Assembly: GCA_964370735.1 (NCBI GenBank)
Contig: CAYJLC010000007.1
Coordinates: forward strand, 4,989-68,988
From: CAYJLC01 sp964370735
GTDB taxonomy: Bacteria > Bacillota > Clostridia > Oscillospirales > Butyricicoccaceae
Reading direction: 5' to 3'
DNA length: 64,000 nt
A program made the position numbers and the translations under genes. Numbering within the stretch: the first letter of the stretch is position 1; each line of letters begins with the position of its first letter. The notes beneath the pieces were generated by a model. It saw only the letters and a list, made by a program, of their open reading frames with translations, searched no databases and was not told the DNA's origin. Of the stretch, positions 24,732-34,215 are shown in pieces.

Positions 24732-26663
24732 TTATTCTTCGTCTGCTGAATCGTCTGCAGGGATATAATCGTCAAGTAACGCTCTGATACTTAAAGATAC
24801 TTTTTGTTTTTCAGCATCGATTTCGATGATTTTAGCCTCAACTTCTTGACCAACTGATAAAACTTCTTCAGCTTTAGCAATTCTTTTGTCAGAAATTTGA
24901 GAAATGTGGATTAAACCGTCAACGCCAGGAACAACCTCAGCGAATGCACCGAAAGGCATGAATTTGATGATTTTAACTTTTGCAGTATCATCTAAAGCGT
25001 ATGCATTTTCGAATACTTTCCAAGGGTTAGCTTGTGGGTCTTTGTATCCTAAAGAAATTTTTCTAGCTTCTTTATCAACAGAAAGAATGTAAACGTCGAT
25101 GCTGTCGCCAACTTTTACAACTTCTGCTGGAGATTTAATTCTAGACCAAGATAGTTCAGAAACGTGAACCATACCGTCAACACCACCGATGTCAACGAAT
25201 GCGCCGTAGTTAGTAAGAGATTTAACAGTACCTGTGAATTTTTGACCCTTCTCGATACCTTCCCAAACTTTATCAGCTAAAGCTTTTCTTTCTTCAGCTA
25301 ATACAGCACGAATAGAGCCTAAAACTCTTCTTCTTTGACGGTTAACTTCTAAAACTTTAAGTCTAACTTTAGTTTTTAGAATTGTAGATAATTCTTCGCC
25401 TTTTAAAACACCTGTTTGAGATGCTGGCACGAATACTCTAACACCGTTAACTAAAACGATTACGCCGCCTTTATTTTCTTCTGTAACAAATCCTTCAAGG
25501 ATTGTGCCTTCTTCTTTTGCGTTTTCAACTTCTTCAAAACCTTTTTGCATATCGATGCGTTTTTTAGATAGTGAAATCATACCGTCAACATCGTTTACAC
25601 GAGTAACGATTGCTTCGATTTCATCTCCAACTTTAACGTTTGTTTCTACATCGTATGTAGGATCGTCTGAAAGTTCAGATGCGTGGATATAACCTGATTG
25701 CTTAACGCCTAGGTCAACTTGAACTTCGTTCGCTGCAACGCGTGTAACGATACCAGTTACCCTGTCTCCTGTATTTAAAGTTTTAAATGATCCTTCCAGT
25801 AATTCCTCAAAGCTTAATTCTCTGCTTTCCATAGTGTTTGTAACCTCCTTAATAATAAACTCTGGCGTTGATGCTCCTGCTGAAATTCCTATCCTTTTTG
25901 CGTCTATGTGAATGTCTTTCAAATCGTCTTTACATTCGACTAAAAAAGTGTTCTCCAAAATTTCTTTTGATATTTCAAAAAGTCGTTTTGTATTCGAGCT
26001 TTTCGGATCTCCAATAATTATTACCGCATCGTTTCCTAGAGCCAGCGACCTGACTTCTTCTTGTCTAATATGTGTCGCTCTACATATTGTATCAAATATT
26101 TTCGCATTTGTATACTCTTTTTTGATAATTTCTTTAATTTTTTGAAATTTTTTTTCGTTGATAGTAGTCTGCGCGACAACGCTTATGCATTTTGCACTAA
26201 AACCACTGTCGAATTTTGTGAATTTTTGCATTTCTTGTTCATCGGAAAAAACATAGCTCTCGTCGCACCAACCGCGAATTCCCAAAACTTCTGGGTGTTC
26301 CTTGCTCCCAATGATAAAAATCACGTCGCCTTTTTGACTTTGCTCTTTAACGATTTTATGGATTTTAGACACAAAAGGACATGTCGCATCTATAACTTTG
26401 CACGCCTTTTTTTCAAGGTTTACAAACAAGTTTTCTGGTGCACCATGCGCCCTAACAAGCACCGTAGAACCGTCTGGTATTTTGCTCAAATCCTCTTCAT
26501 TAATCACACCATTTTCAAGCAACTTTTTGTTGATAAATTTATTGTGAATTATGTCGCCTACTGTGTAGATTTTTTTATCTTGATTTGCGTTTTCAAAAGC
26601 CAAATCGACAGCTCTTTTAACCCCAAAACAAAACCCTGCATTTTTAGCTATTTCTATTTTCAT
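24732..26663 (-). CDS. ispH: IspH (HMBPP reductase) fused to ribosomal protein S1-like repeats
   Basis: 643 residues. Residues 1-280 are IspH, the [4Fe-4S] enzyme that makes IPP and DMAPP at the end of the MEP pathway; its three cluster cysteines are C12 (AGFCFGVKRA), C95 (DATCPFV) and C194 (DTICRAT). From about 295 follow four S1 RNA-binding domains (starting GDRVTGIVTRV, GTILEGFVTEE, GQKFTGTVKSL, TAKVKIIKFMP) and an acidic tail. This fusion is characteristic of many Clostridia and links isoprenoid synthesis with an S1-like translation protein. It overlaps plsC by 20 bases in the cmk-plsC-ispH order typical of the group. Confidence 0.96.
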   Translation of the reverse strand: MKIEIAKNAGFCFGVKRAVDLAFENANQDKKIYTVGDIIHNKFINKKLLENGVINEEDLSKIPDGSTVLVRAHGAPENLFVNLEKKACKVIDATCPFVSKIHKIVKEQSQKGDVIFIIGSKEHPEVLGIRGWCDESYVFSDEQEMQKFTKFDSGFSAKCISVVAQTTINEKKFQKIKEIIKKEYTNAKIFDTICRATHIRQEEVRSLALGNDAVIIIGDPKSSNTKRLFEISKEILENTFLVECKDDLKDIHIDAKRIGISAGASTPEFIIKEVTNTMESRELSFEELLEGSFKTLNTGDRVTGIVTRVAANEVQVDLGVKQSGYIHASELSDDPTYDVETNVKVGDEIEAIVTRVNDVDGMISLSKKRIDMQKGFEEVENAKEEGTILEGFVTEENKGGVIVLVNGVRVFVPASQTGVLKGEELSTILKTKVRLKVLEVNRQRRRVLGSIRAVLAEERKALADKVWEGIEKGQKFTGTVKSLTNYGAFVDIGGVDGMVHVSELSWSRIKSPAEVVKVGDSIDVYILSVDKEARKISLGYKDPQANPWKVFENAYALDDTAKVKIIKFMPFGAFAEVVPGVDGLIHISQISDKRIAKAEEVLSVGQEVEAKIIEIDAEKQKVSLSIRALLDDYIPADDSADEE

Positions 26664-27234
26664 ACTCTTGACCTATCTCGTAAATTCTATCGACAATCCT
26701 CTGTGAAAATTCGATAGCTGGGATTTTTTCTTGTGGTTTATAAATAGGTTCGCCGACCACAACCGAAACTTTTCCCCACATTTTATAATTTTCTGTAATA
26801 TAAATCGGTATTATTGGACAATCAGCCTTTTGCGCAATTAAACCCAAACCAGCCTTTGCTTGCCCCCTATTATACCTCGTTCCTTCAGGAAAAATAACAA
26901 ATTTTTTGCCACTTTTGACAATTTCAATACAAGTTCTTATGGTTTTTACATCTGCATTACCCCTATCGACAGGAAATGCACCCAAAAGAGTGAAAAACCA
27001 CGCGCCGATTTTCAGTTTGAATAGTTCTTTTTTCGCAATAATTCCAACAGGATTTGAAGGTCCACTCGCAATAAGCATCAGCAAAATATCGTTTGCCGAT
27101 TGATGGTTTGAGCACATTATTGCCCCACCCTCTGTAATATTCTCTTTTCCATACACAGTAACCTTGAAAAGCACTCTATATATCACATTCGTTGTAAAAA
27201 TCGCAACTTTTTGAAATGATTTGCTATATGCCAT
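26644..27234 (-). CDS. plsC: 1-acyl-sn-glycerol-3-phosphate acyltransferase
   Basis: 196 residues from the ATG at 27234, with AGGTG six bases upstream; an in-frame GTG three codons earlier lies at that ribosome site. The acyltransferase motif H-x4-D is NHQSANDI, followed by FPVDRG and the substrate-binding FPEGTRYN. It acylates lysophosphatidic acid to phosphatidic acid at the membrane. It lies one base after cmk and overlaps ispH. Confidence 0.93.
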   Translation of the reverse strand: MAYSKSFQKVAIFTTNVIYRVLFKVTVYGKENITEGGAIMCSNHQSANDILLMLIASGPSNPVGIIAKKELFKLKIGAWFFTLLGAFPVDRGNADVKTIRTCIEIVKSGKKFVIFPEGTRYNRGQAKAGLGLIAQKADCPIIPIYITENYKMWGKVSVVVGEPIYKPQEKIPAIEFSQRIVDRIYEIGQEYENRNS

Positions 27235-27235
27235 T

Positions 27236-27883
27236 TTATTCACCTATTTTATTTAAAATTATTCCTAAAACTGCCTCGATACTTTGCTCAAGCGAAAAAT
27301 CACCTGTGTCTAAAATAATTGCATCTTCAGCTGGTTTTAATGGTGCTACATCACGATTTTCGTCTTGAGCATCGCGTTTTTTCACGTCTTCAAGTATTTT
27401 TTCAAAAGAAAGTCCATCTTTTGCCTCTAAAAATCTACGCATAGCGCGTTTTTCCACATCTGCTGTTAGAAAAATTTTCACATCAGCATTTGGCAAAACC
27501 ACAGTCCCTATATCGCGACCATCTAAAACACACGAAGTTTTGCTTGCAATATCTCTTTGCAAATCTAAAAGAAAAGTTCTAACTTCTGGATATTTAGACA
27601 CGTTTGACGCCCCTAAAGACACTTCATTTGTACGAATTTTAGAACTAACATCTTCGCCGTTCACATAGATTTTCTGCTCATTTTCAATATATTTTACTTC
27701 GATTTTAATATGGTGCAAAGCGTCTAAAACATCCATTTTCGACGTGATTACAAAATATGCAATCGAGCGATATAACGCACCTGTATCAAGATATATTATA
27801 GATAATTTTTTCGCAATAGCTTTTGCAATTGTACTTTTACCTGCTCCAGCAGGTCCATCTAAAGCAATTTGAATATTTTTCAT
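27236..27883 (-). CDS. cmk: Cytidylate kinase
   Basis: 215 residues, typical of (d)CMP kinase. P-loop is GPAGAGKST; the conserved YLDTGALYR, the DGRDIGTVVLP block and the RD-rich lid (KKRDAQDENRDVAPL) are all present. It phosphorylates CMP and dCMP for nucleotide and CDP-lipid synthesis. It starts 3 bases after the broken flavoprotein gene and leads the cmk-plsC-ispH cluster. Confidence 0.96.
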   Translation of the reverse strand: MKNIQIALDGPAGAGKSTIAKAIAKKLSIIYLDTGALYRSIAYFVITSKMDVLDALHHIKIEVKYIENEQKIYVNGEDVSSKIRTNEVSLGASNVSKYPEVRTFLLDLQRDIASKTSCVLDGRDIGTVVLPNADVKIFLTADVEKRAMRRFLEAKDGLSFEKILEDVKKRDAQDENRDVAPLKPAEDAIILDTGDFSLEQSIEAVLGIILNKIGE

Positions 27884-27886
27884 AAC

Positions 27887-29118
27887 TTATTCCTCACTTT
27901 GTAACTCACTGATATATTTTGCACAAGAATATGCAGTCGACCACGCAATTTGAAGGTTAAATCCGCCGGTGTAACCATCGACATCTAAAACTTCACCTAT
28001 GAAATAAAGTCCGTTCATTTTTTTAGATTCCATCGTTTTCGGGTTAACTTCCTTGATATTTACCCCACCACGAGTGATAATCGCCTCAGAAATATCGCCT
28101 TTTTCAACAATATCAACACGAAACTTCGTAATTACATCTATTAATTTTTTACGCATTTCTTTTGTAACTAAATTAACTTTAATCCTAGGGTCAATTCCAG
28201 CACGATTTATAACAACAGGGATTAATTTTTTCGGCAAAAGCTCGTTTAAGCTATTTGCAAAATCACTATTTATATTTTTTCAAAATCTTTTAAAATTCGT
28301 TTATCTAGCGTATTTTCGTCTAAAGCTGGTTTTAAATTAATAAAAAGTTTGTGAACTGTGTCTTTTGTTATATGAGCCGACGAACTTAAAATAACAGGAC
28401 CAGACACACCAAAATGTGTAAATAGCATTTCACCAAAATCAGAAAAAATGTCCTTTTTACCGTCATTAAGTGTCACTTTTACATTTTTTAGTGCTAAACC
28501 TTGCATTTCGATAACGTCATCATCATCTGAAACCAGTGCCACAAGTGACGGTTCTGGTTTTACGATATCGTGTCCGAAATTTTGAGCAAATTTATAGCCA
28601 TCTCCCGATGAACCAGTTTTCGGATATGAAAGCCCACCTGTCGCAATTATTACTTTGTCAAAATTGAATTTTTTCGACTTTGTAGCCACAAAACTCACGT
28701 TTTCTCCGTCATTCGAGCCAATTTCTGTAATATTTTCGAAAACAAATTTGACCTTATTTCTACGGCAGAAATTTAAAAGCTTGTCCACAACTTCCATCGC
28801 CTTATCGCTCTCAGGAAACACGCGTTTTCCACGTTCAGTCTTTAGTTTTACACCAATTTCCTCAAAAAAATCCATAGTATCTTGAGGTGTAAATGTTCTT
28901 ATTGCCGAATATAGAAATTTAGAATTTCTCGGAATATTTTCTAAATATTCATTAACTTCGCAATTATTCAAGACGTTACAACGCCCTTTTCCAGTTATTA
29001 GTAGTTTCCTACCAACTTTTTCTCGCTTTTCAAAAACAGTTACATCTAGTCCATTTTTTCCTAAAAAACCTGCTGCTACTAAACCTGCTGCACCTGCTCC
29101 AATTACTGCTATTTTCAT
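27887..29118 (-). pseudogene. HI0933/BaiN-type NAD(P)/FAD-dependent oxidoreductase, frameshifted
   Basis: The N-terminal part (29118-28270, 282 residues) has the FAD motif GAGAAGLVAA, KVGRKLLITGKGRCNVLN and ATGGLSYPKTGSSGDGY. It ends at a stop just after DFEKI. The C-terminal part continues in another frame to 27887, with LPKKLIPVV..., TRGGVNIKEV and GEVLDVDGYTGGFNLQIAWSTA. Adding one A to the six-A run (plus-strand T run 28275-28280) joins both parts into one 410-residue protein of family length, reading EKNINSDFANSLNELLPKK at the junction. There are no other lesions, so a recent mutation, a sequencing error or slippage-dependent expression are all possible. It overlaps rpiR by ATGA. Confidence 0.9.
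28275..28280 (-). other. Homopolymer frameshift site
   Basis: Six A on the coding (minus) strand where seven are needed to keep the flavoprotein frame open. The premature TAA follows within five bases. Confidence 0.85.
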
Positions 29119-29972
29119 AAATCCTCACTATAAACTTGGCTTTCATGCCACATATTTTCTAATTCTTTAAAAGTTGTTTCAATATCTGTCGATTTTTTTC
29201 TAGCAACCGCCGCAATTATCGCATTTATCACGCTAAGAGGTGCAACAAGCGAATCTGCAAAACTCGCCATATCACTTTTAGCAATCAGCGTATAATCTGA
29301 AATTTCCGACAAAGGAGATTTGTATGAATCGGTTAAAGCAATTGTTTTCACACCTAGATTTCTTGCAAATTTCAGCATTTTTATAGTACGAACCGAGTAT
29401 CTTGGAAACGATATCCCTATAAAAACGTCACCTTTTTTAGCCCTTATAGCTTGTTCAAAAATCTCCGACGAAGACGCTGTCGAAATAACTTTAACATTAT
29501 CAAAAATAAGGTTAAAATAAAACGACATAAACGTTGCGAGTGCCGAACTCGACCTTGCACCCAGTATATAAATTTTGTTGGCATTAATAAGCTCATCTAT
29601 AACTTTTTTGAACTCATCTTGGTTATTTTCTTCTAAAGTTTGACGAATTTGCTCAATATCAGCATGCAAAACTGCGTCAAAAATATCATCATACTCCACA
29701 CGCTCATTTATTACATGCATACGCTCAATCGAATTTAATTTCGTCCTAACATTTGATAAAAGTTCTTTTTGAAACTTAGGATATCCATCAAAACCTAGCT
29801 CATTTGCAAACCTTACGACTGTCGATTCGCTTACATTTGATGCCTCGCCTAGCTTATGAGCAGTCATATAGGCTGCTTTTTCGTAATGATTTAGCACAAA
29901 ATCGGCAATTAACTTCTGCCCTTTTGAAAAATCATCGTATTTTTCCTTAATTTTATGTAATATATCCAGCAT
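29115..29972 (-). CDS. RpiR/MurR-family transcriptional regulator with SIS domain
   Basis: 285 residues from the ATG at 29972, which has AAAGGAA upstream; a longer frame to 30008 would run into rluB's ribosome region. Residues 1-75 are the RpiR helix-turn-helix (KLGEASNVSESTVVRFANELGFDGYPKF). Residues about 120-250 are a sugar isomerase (SIS) fold that binds a phosphosugar (ILGARSSSALA). Regulators of this family control sugar or amino-sugar catabolism, but no sugar gene lies here, so the target is unknown. ATGA overlap with the flavoprotein gene. Confidence 0.93.
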   Translation of the reverse strand: MLDILHKIKEKYDDFSKGQKLIADFVLNHYEKAAYMTAHKLGEASNVSESTVVRFANELGFDGYPKFQKELLSNVRTKLNSIERMHVINERVEYDDIFDAVLHADIEQIRQTLEENNQDEFKKVIDELINANKIYILGARSSSALATFMSFYFNLIFDNVKVISTASSSEIFEQAIRAKKGDVFIGISFPRYSVRTIKMLKFARNLGVKTIALTDSYKSPLSEISDYTLIAKSDMASFADSLVAPLSVINAIIAAVARKKSTDIETTFKELENMWHESQVYSEDL

Positions 29973-29982
29973 AAAAATTCCT

Positions 29983-30687
29983 TTATTTGTTTCTGTATAG
30001 ATAGTCAATTTCGCTCTTAGACATGTGACGCCATTTTCCGCGACTTAATTCTCCAAGCTCAAGTCTGCCGATATTAATACGTTTTAGCATTAAAACTCTA
30101 AGTCCACATTTTTCACACATCTTACGAATTTGACGATTTCTTCCCTCATAAATTGTCATATAAACTTCGGCATTTTTACCTTCTTTGTACAAAACTTCAA
30201 CTTTTGCAGGTGTTATATCAACCCCATCGATTTTCATAGGATTTGAAAGTTCTTGTAATCTTTTTGTGTCACCTTCAACTTTTACATGATATCTTTTTGA
30301 AATTTTGTGTTTAGGGTGCATAACAATATTCGCAAAATTTCCATCATTTGTCAAAAGTAAAAGCCCCTCAGATTGCAAATCTAGTCTACCAATCGGATAT
30401 ACTCGAGTGCCAACATTTTTCACTAAATCCACAACATTTTTTCTGCCTTTTTCGTCTTTTAGCGTCGTAACATAGCCTACCGGCTTATTAAGCATAATAT
30501 AAGTTTTTGTCGGTTTTACTTTAAGTTCCTTGCCATCAATACGAATAATATCGTCCTCCGACGCTCTATCGCCTAAATTTGCCACTAAATTATTTACAGT
30601 TACACGTCCAGAATTAATTAATTTTTCCGCTTCTCTTCTCGAGGTTATACCTGCATTTGAGATAATTTTTTGCAGTCTTTCGTTCAT
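29983..30687 (-). CDS. 23S rRNA pseudouridine synthase RluB family
   Basis: 234 residues: an N-terminal S4 RNA-binding domain (MNERLQKIISNAGITSRREAEKLI) and a RsuA/RluB-type catalytic domain with the aspartate in GRLDLQSEGLLLLTND. The enzyme makes pseudouridine in ribosomal RNA (position 2605 region for RluB). In Firmicutes this gene often follows dacF/scpB clusters, as here. A GGAG-type site precedes the ATG. Confidence 0.93.
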   Translation of the reverse strand: MNERLQKIISNAGITSRREAEKLINSGRVTVNNLVANLGDRASEDDIIRIDGKELKVKPTKTYIMLNKPVGYVTTLKDEKGRKNVVDLVKNVGTRVYPIGRLDLQSEGLLLLTNDGNFANIVMHPKHKISKRYHVKVEGDTKRLQELSNPMKIDGVDITPAKVEVLYKEGKNAEVYMTIYEGRNRQIRKMCEKCGLRVLMLKRINIGRLELGELSRGKWRHMSKSEIDYLYRNK

Positions 30688-30696
30688 TTTTTCTCC

Positions 30697-31800
30697 TTAA
30701 TAAAATAGATTTTTAACAAAATCAATGAAATTTTCAAACAAGTTCATTTCCTCTATATATTCAAGACTAATATCTTCACTATATAGCAAATTAGTTTGAA
30801 AAATCTCTTTTTCACCCAAACTAAAGACAATTTTTCCATAAATTTCGCCTTTTTTTATCGGTGCATAATTAATTTTATCAGCAATCACATCAATTTTTAA
30901 ATTTTCCTTTTGATTTTGCGTGAGATATAAATTCACATTTTCTTCTACCAAAACGTGTGTTTCACTTTTATCCCCACTCATAACCTTTATTATATCATAA
31001 ATTTCATCTTTTGTATAGAAATTATATTTTTCATATAAATTTTTTGCATATTCCATCATATTTGTGTGATCAGACCAATCCGAGGGCGCAGAAAGAGTCA
31101 CAGCTATTAATTTTTTTCCATCAATATTATATGCTGACACCAAACATCGTCCAGATTTCTTCGTAAAACCTGTCTTAACACCGACGAAATTCTCGTCCAT
31201 AAAAAGCAATTTATTGTGATTTTTCATTGTTCGTGTCTGAGAACTGTAATATTCACTCGATACAATTTGCAAAAAATAATCATTTTCAAGTGCATAAGCT
31301 GCAATTTTCGCAAGCTCATAGGCTGTTGTATAGTGATTTTCCTCGTCTAGTCCGTTTGGATTAGCAAAAGATGTGTTCAAAAGCCCTAAGTCAGTCACTT
31401 TTTCATTCATAAGCTGTATAAACTCATCATAATCACCAGTAGTTTCGTTTGCTATCGCTATCGCAGCATCATTTCCTGACATCAACATAAGTCCATGCAA
31501 AAGCTCGTCAAACGACAACTTTTCGCCTACTTTCAAATACATAGATGACCCTTCAATGCCGGTATAATCGCTTTTTACGGTTACTTCTTTACTTAAATCT
31601 GCATTTTCAATCGCTATAATAGCAGTCATAATTTTCGTGGTCGATGCCATCGTTAAAACTTCATTTTCGTTCTTTGAATACAAAATTTCATGTGTATCAC
31701 CATCTATAACCACAGCCGATTTAGCCGATGTATTTATCGCAAATACGTTATTAACTCCTAATATTATACAAATTGTTAAGTAAATTGCAAGTTTTTTCAT
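30697..31800 (-). CDS. D-alanyl-D-alanine carboxypeptidase (DacF/PBP5-like)
   Basis: 367 residues from the ATG at 31800, six bases after GGAGG; an in-frame ATG at 31812 lies before that site. A signal peptide (MKKLAIYLTICIILGVNNVFA) exports it. Penicillin-binding motifs are S53-T-T-K56, S108-G-N110 and K209-T-G211. A C-terminal beta domain and a terminal amphipathic helix (NLFENFIDFVKNLFY) probably attach it to the membrane, as in PBP5/DacF. It trims the terminal D-alanine from peptidoglycan; its place next to ytfJ and scpAB suggests the sporulation-related DacF branch. A terminator hairpin lies directly before its ribosome site. Confidence 0.93.
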   Translation of the reverse strand: MKKLAIYLTICIILGVNNVFAINTSAKSAVVIDGDTHEILYSKNENEVLTMASTTKIMTAIIAIENADLSKEVTVKSDYTGIEGSSMYLKVGEKLSFDELLHGLMLMSGNDAAIAIANETTGDYDEFIQLMNEKVTDLGLLNTSFANPNGLDEENHYTTAYELAKIAAYALENDYFLQIVSSEYYSSQTRTMKNHNKLLFMDENFVGVKTGFTKKSGRCLVSAYNIDGKKLIAVTLSAPSDWSDHTNMMEYAKNLYEKYNFYTKDEIYDIIKVMSGDKSETHVLVEENVNLYLTQNQKENLKIDVIADKINYAPIKKGEIYGKIVFSLGEKEIFQTNLLYSEDISLEYIEEMNLFENFIDFVKNLFY

Positions 31801-31810
31801 ATAAGCCTCC

Positions 31811-31848
31811 ATAAAAAATCATCTATCCAATTATACGGATAGATGACA
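31811..31848 (-). terminator. Terminator after ytfJ, adjacent to the dacF ribosome site
   Basis: Minus strand TCATCTATCC/GGATAGATGA perfect 10-bp stem, then a T run, with the dacF GGAGG immediately following. Confidence 0.8.
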
Positions 31849-31858
31849 AAATTTATGC

Positions 31859-32275
31859 TTAAAATTCAGGCTCTGTGTTCTCCTCAGGTGTCGTTTCGTC
31901 TTTTTTCTTATTAAACATATCGGAAATTTTATTCACAACATCTGGCACCATTTCAACAACTCTATCTGCTGTTGAATTTGCAGGAACATTTATCGGAAGA
32001 ATTTTAACCTCGCCTTTAGAAATGCACACAAATGCCACCGGATTTACAGTAACACCAGCCGCACTGCCTCCGCCAAAACCGTCATTATTGTTTTTGACGT
32101 CGCCTTTTGCCTTGATATCTGCACCACCAGAACCAAGACCAATCGTGATTTTTGTCACTGGAATAAGCGTCGTTCCGTCTGCTGTTATAATTGGATTTCC
32201 GATAATCGTGTTTACATCAACAATTTGCTTGATTTTTTCAACCGTTTGCGACATTAAATCTGAAACATTACTCAT
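31859..32275 (-). CDS. ytfJ: Sporulation protein YtfJ (GerW family)
   Basis: 138 residues. The conserved core GLGSGGADIKAKGD followed by a glycine-rich FGGGSAAGVTVNPVAFVCI segment identifies the GerW/YtfJ family. These proteins are needed for spore germination or normal spore formation in Bacillus and are widespread in Clostridia. The acidic C-terminus is variable. It directly follows the DUF2953 gene, a conserved pairing. Confidence 0.94.
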   Translation of the reverse strand: MSNVSDLMSQTVEKIKQIVDVNTIIGNPIITADGTTLIPVTKITIGLGSGGADIKAKGDVKNNNDGFGGGSAAGVTVNPVAFVCISKGEVKILPINVPANSTADRVVEMVPDVVNKISDMFNKKKDETTPEENTEPEF

Positions 32276-33016
32276 TTATAAAACCCTCTTTCTTATTTCT
32301 ATTATATTTTTATACTTTATGTGTCGAATTATACGCAAAATTCGTGTGTGAACGATAATTTCAGCATCGATTTCATCAATTTCCATAGTTTTTGCTTCCC
32401 AATTTGGCAAAACATCGACCTTGTAATCTTTTATTTTAAAGTTTGATATTAAAAACGCTGTCATAAAGCCATAAAAAACCCAAAACACTCCTAAAAGTTG
32501 ACCTGTTTTTGCTGTATCGTCTGTCCCTAAGCGAGCCTTTACATCTATTTTATCAAAAGTTATCGAGTTTGTAAACTCTGAAAGTGCATCGATACCGAGC
32601 TCTATTGATTTCAAATAATCATCTTTTTTGCTTAAATCAAATTTAAACGACGACTTTTCCTCGTTTTTTTCGTCATTATCGTCACTTTCATTAACTTTTT
32701 CACGTTCTTTGTTTTCGGTGGATTTTTTTTCAATTTCTAAGATTTTATCTTCTAAATTCTCATCCTTAACTTCGATAGTTTCTTTTTTAGATTTCTTTTG
32801 CTTTTTTGTTTTTTCAGGTTTTTCTTTTGATTTTTCAATTATTTTTAATATATCGAACTTAAAAAACAATATTTTAGCCGTTAATTTCAACTTTTCATTG
32901 TAGTTTACAAATAAAGTAATTTTTAGGCATATCGCAATTAATAAAATCAGCAAAACTGCAAGCAAAACCCACAAAATCGCAATTAAAATCCATATTAAAA
33001 TATCAACTACAATCAT
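32276..33016 (-). CDS. DUF2953 domain membrane protein
   Basis: 246 residues. One N-terminal membrane segment (about 5-28) is followed by a long Lys/Glu-rich linker (about 60-125) and a C-terminal DUF2953 domain (KIDVKARLGTDDTAKTGQLLGVFWVFYG...). Its position between scpB and ytfJ is typical for the family in Clostridia, and a sporulation role is suspected from that context only. It overlaps scpB by four bases (ATGA type). Confidence 0.88.
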   Translation of the reverse strand: MIVVDILIWILIAILWVLLAVLLILLIAICLKITLFVNYNEKLKLTAKILFFKFDILKIIEKSKEKPEKTKKQKKSKKETIEVKDENLEDKILEIEKKSTENKEREKVNESDDNDEKNEEKSSFKFDLSKKDDYLKSIELGIDALSEFTNSITFDKIDVKARLGTDDTAKTGQLLGVFWVFYGFMTAFLISNFKIKDYKVDVLPNWEAKTMEIDEIDAEIIVHTRILRIIRHIKYKNIIEIRKRVL

Positions 33017-33516
33017 ATTTCACCACCTAAATCGGAATGAATATTTGGCAAATCTTCTAGACTTTCGATATTAAATGTTCGAAGAAATCTCTCCGTTGTC
33101 CTATATAAATTCGGTTTTCCTAAAACATCAAGCTTGCCACAAACTTCAATAAATCCCTTTGCTAAAAGGCTTGAAACAGTGTAAGAACTGTCAATTTTTC
33201 GAATATCATCTATTTTTACCCGAGTTATAGGTTCATTATACGCAATAATTATCAAAACTTCAAGTGCTGCATTAGAAAGTCTTGCAGTTTTATGTTCCTC
33301 AACAGCCTTATGAACTAGCTCAGAAAATTCAGGTTTTGTGACAAGTTGAAAACTTTCGCCTATCTTAATCACCAAAAAAGGTGTGTCTTTTAGAATATTA
33401 TTCATTGCAATAAATTCTAGTTCGACATAAAATTCCGAGTCTAAAATCTCAAAAATTCGCTTTATTTCAACAGGTTCGCCTGAGGCAAATAAAATTGCTA
33501 AAATTTTAAGCTCCAT
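33013..33516 (-). CDS. scpB: Segregation and condensation protein B
   Basis: 167 residues, two winged-helix domains. Family blocks are ILFASGEPVEIKRI at the start and LSNAALEVLIIIAYNEPITRVKIDDIR, then LLAKGFIEVCGKLDVLGKPNLYRTT. ScpB binds ScpA and SMC to form the chromosome condensin complex. It starts 2 bases after scpA. Confidence 0.95.
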   Translation of the reverse strand: MELKILAILFASGEPVEIKRIFEILDSEFYVELEFIAMNNILKDTPFLVIKIGESFQLVTKPEFSELVHKAVEEHKTARLSNAALEVLIIIAYNEPITRVKIDDIRKIDSSYTVSSLLAKGFIEVCGKLDVLGKPNLYRTTERFLRTFNIESLEDLPNIHSDLGGEI

Positions 33517-33518
33517 AA

Positions 33519-34208
33519 CTACCTCATCTTAATATTAATATCTTCACCGTCTTGGTAAATTGTAATCTTTTCATCTCTACACATCATCAAAACAGCCAAA
33601 AATGCCACAATTACATATTGTTTTTCTGTTTTATCTTCAATTATTTGACGAAAATTCAACACGTCTATTTCGAAAAATTTGCTCTCGATATCTAAAATCA
33701 CATCGGAAATATTTATCTCTGGAATTTTAGCTATTTTCTCAAAAATTTCATTACTCGGTGGCAGTTCCGACAGCCTTCTTGCGACAATTTGCTCCGCTAT
33801 TTTAATTATGTCTGAAATTTTGTGTTTATATTCAATTTCAGCTTCAAAATAAGTCGGTGGCCTCTCTCCAAAATTCGAGCCTATGTCAAAACCATCTCTA
33901 AAAAAGCCCATTACTTCTTTAATTTTTGCATACTCAAAGACCTCGACTATAAATTCTTCTTCTAAAATTTCTGCTTCTTCTTTTAAAATCGGCAACAATT
34001 TTTTCGACTTAATATATAAAAGTCGGCTTGAAATATATACAAATTCACTCATTTCTCCAAGGTTTTTATCCTCGCTTTTTTCAATTACCTCTAAAAACTG
34101 GTCGATAATGTTGGACACAAAAATGTCTTTTATTTCGATTTTATTTTTCGAAAGCATGTATAAAAGCAGGTCTAAAGGACCTTCAAAATTGGATAATTTG
34201 TACTCCAT
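33519..34208 (-). CDS. scpA: Segregation and condensation protein A
   Basis: 229 residues, a kleisin that bridges SMC heads. The N-terminal FEGPLDLLLYMLSKNKIEIKDI block is diagnostic, and a C-terminal winged helix (IVAFLAVLMMCRDEKITIYQ) contacts SMC. It follows the M50 protease gene by a few bases and precedes scpB in the usual order. Confidence 0.95.
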   Translation of the reverse strand: MEYKLSNFEGPLDLLLYMLSKNKIEIKDIFVSNIIDQFLEVIEKSEDKNLGEMSEFVYISSRLLYIKSKKLLPILKEEAEILEEEFIVEVFEYAKIKEVMGFFRDGFDIGSNFGERPPTYFEAEIEYKHKISDIIKIAEQIVARRLSELPPSNEIFEKIAKIPEINISDVILDIESKFFEIDVLNFRQIIEDKTEKQYVIVAFLAVLMMCRDEKITIYQDGEDINIKMR

Positions 34209-34215
34209 AATTCAC

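Noticed and set aside
26061..26717. 218-codon plus-strand frame opposite ispH-S1
   Set aside because: It is antisense to clearly conserved IspH motifs and its own translation resembles no protein family; a shadow frame.
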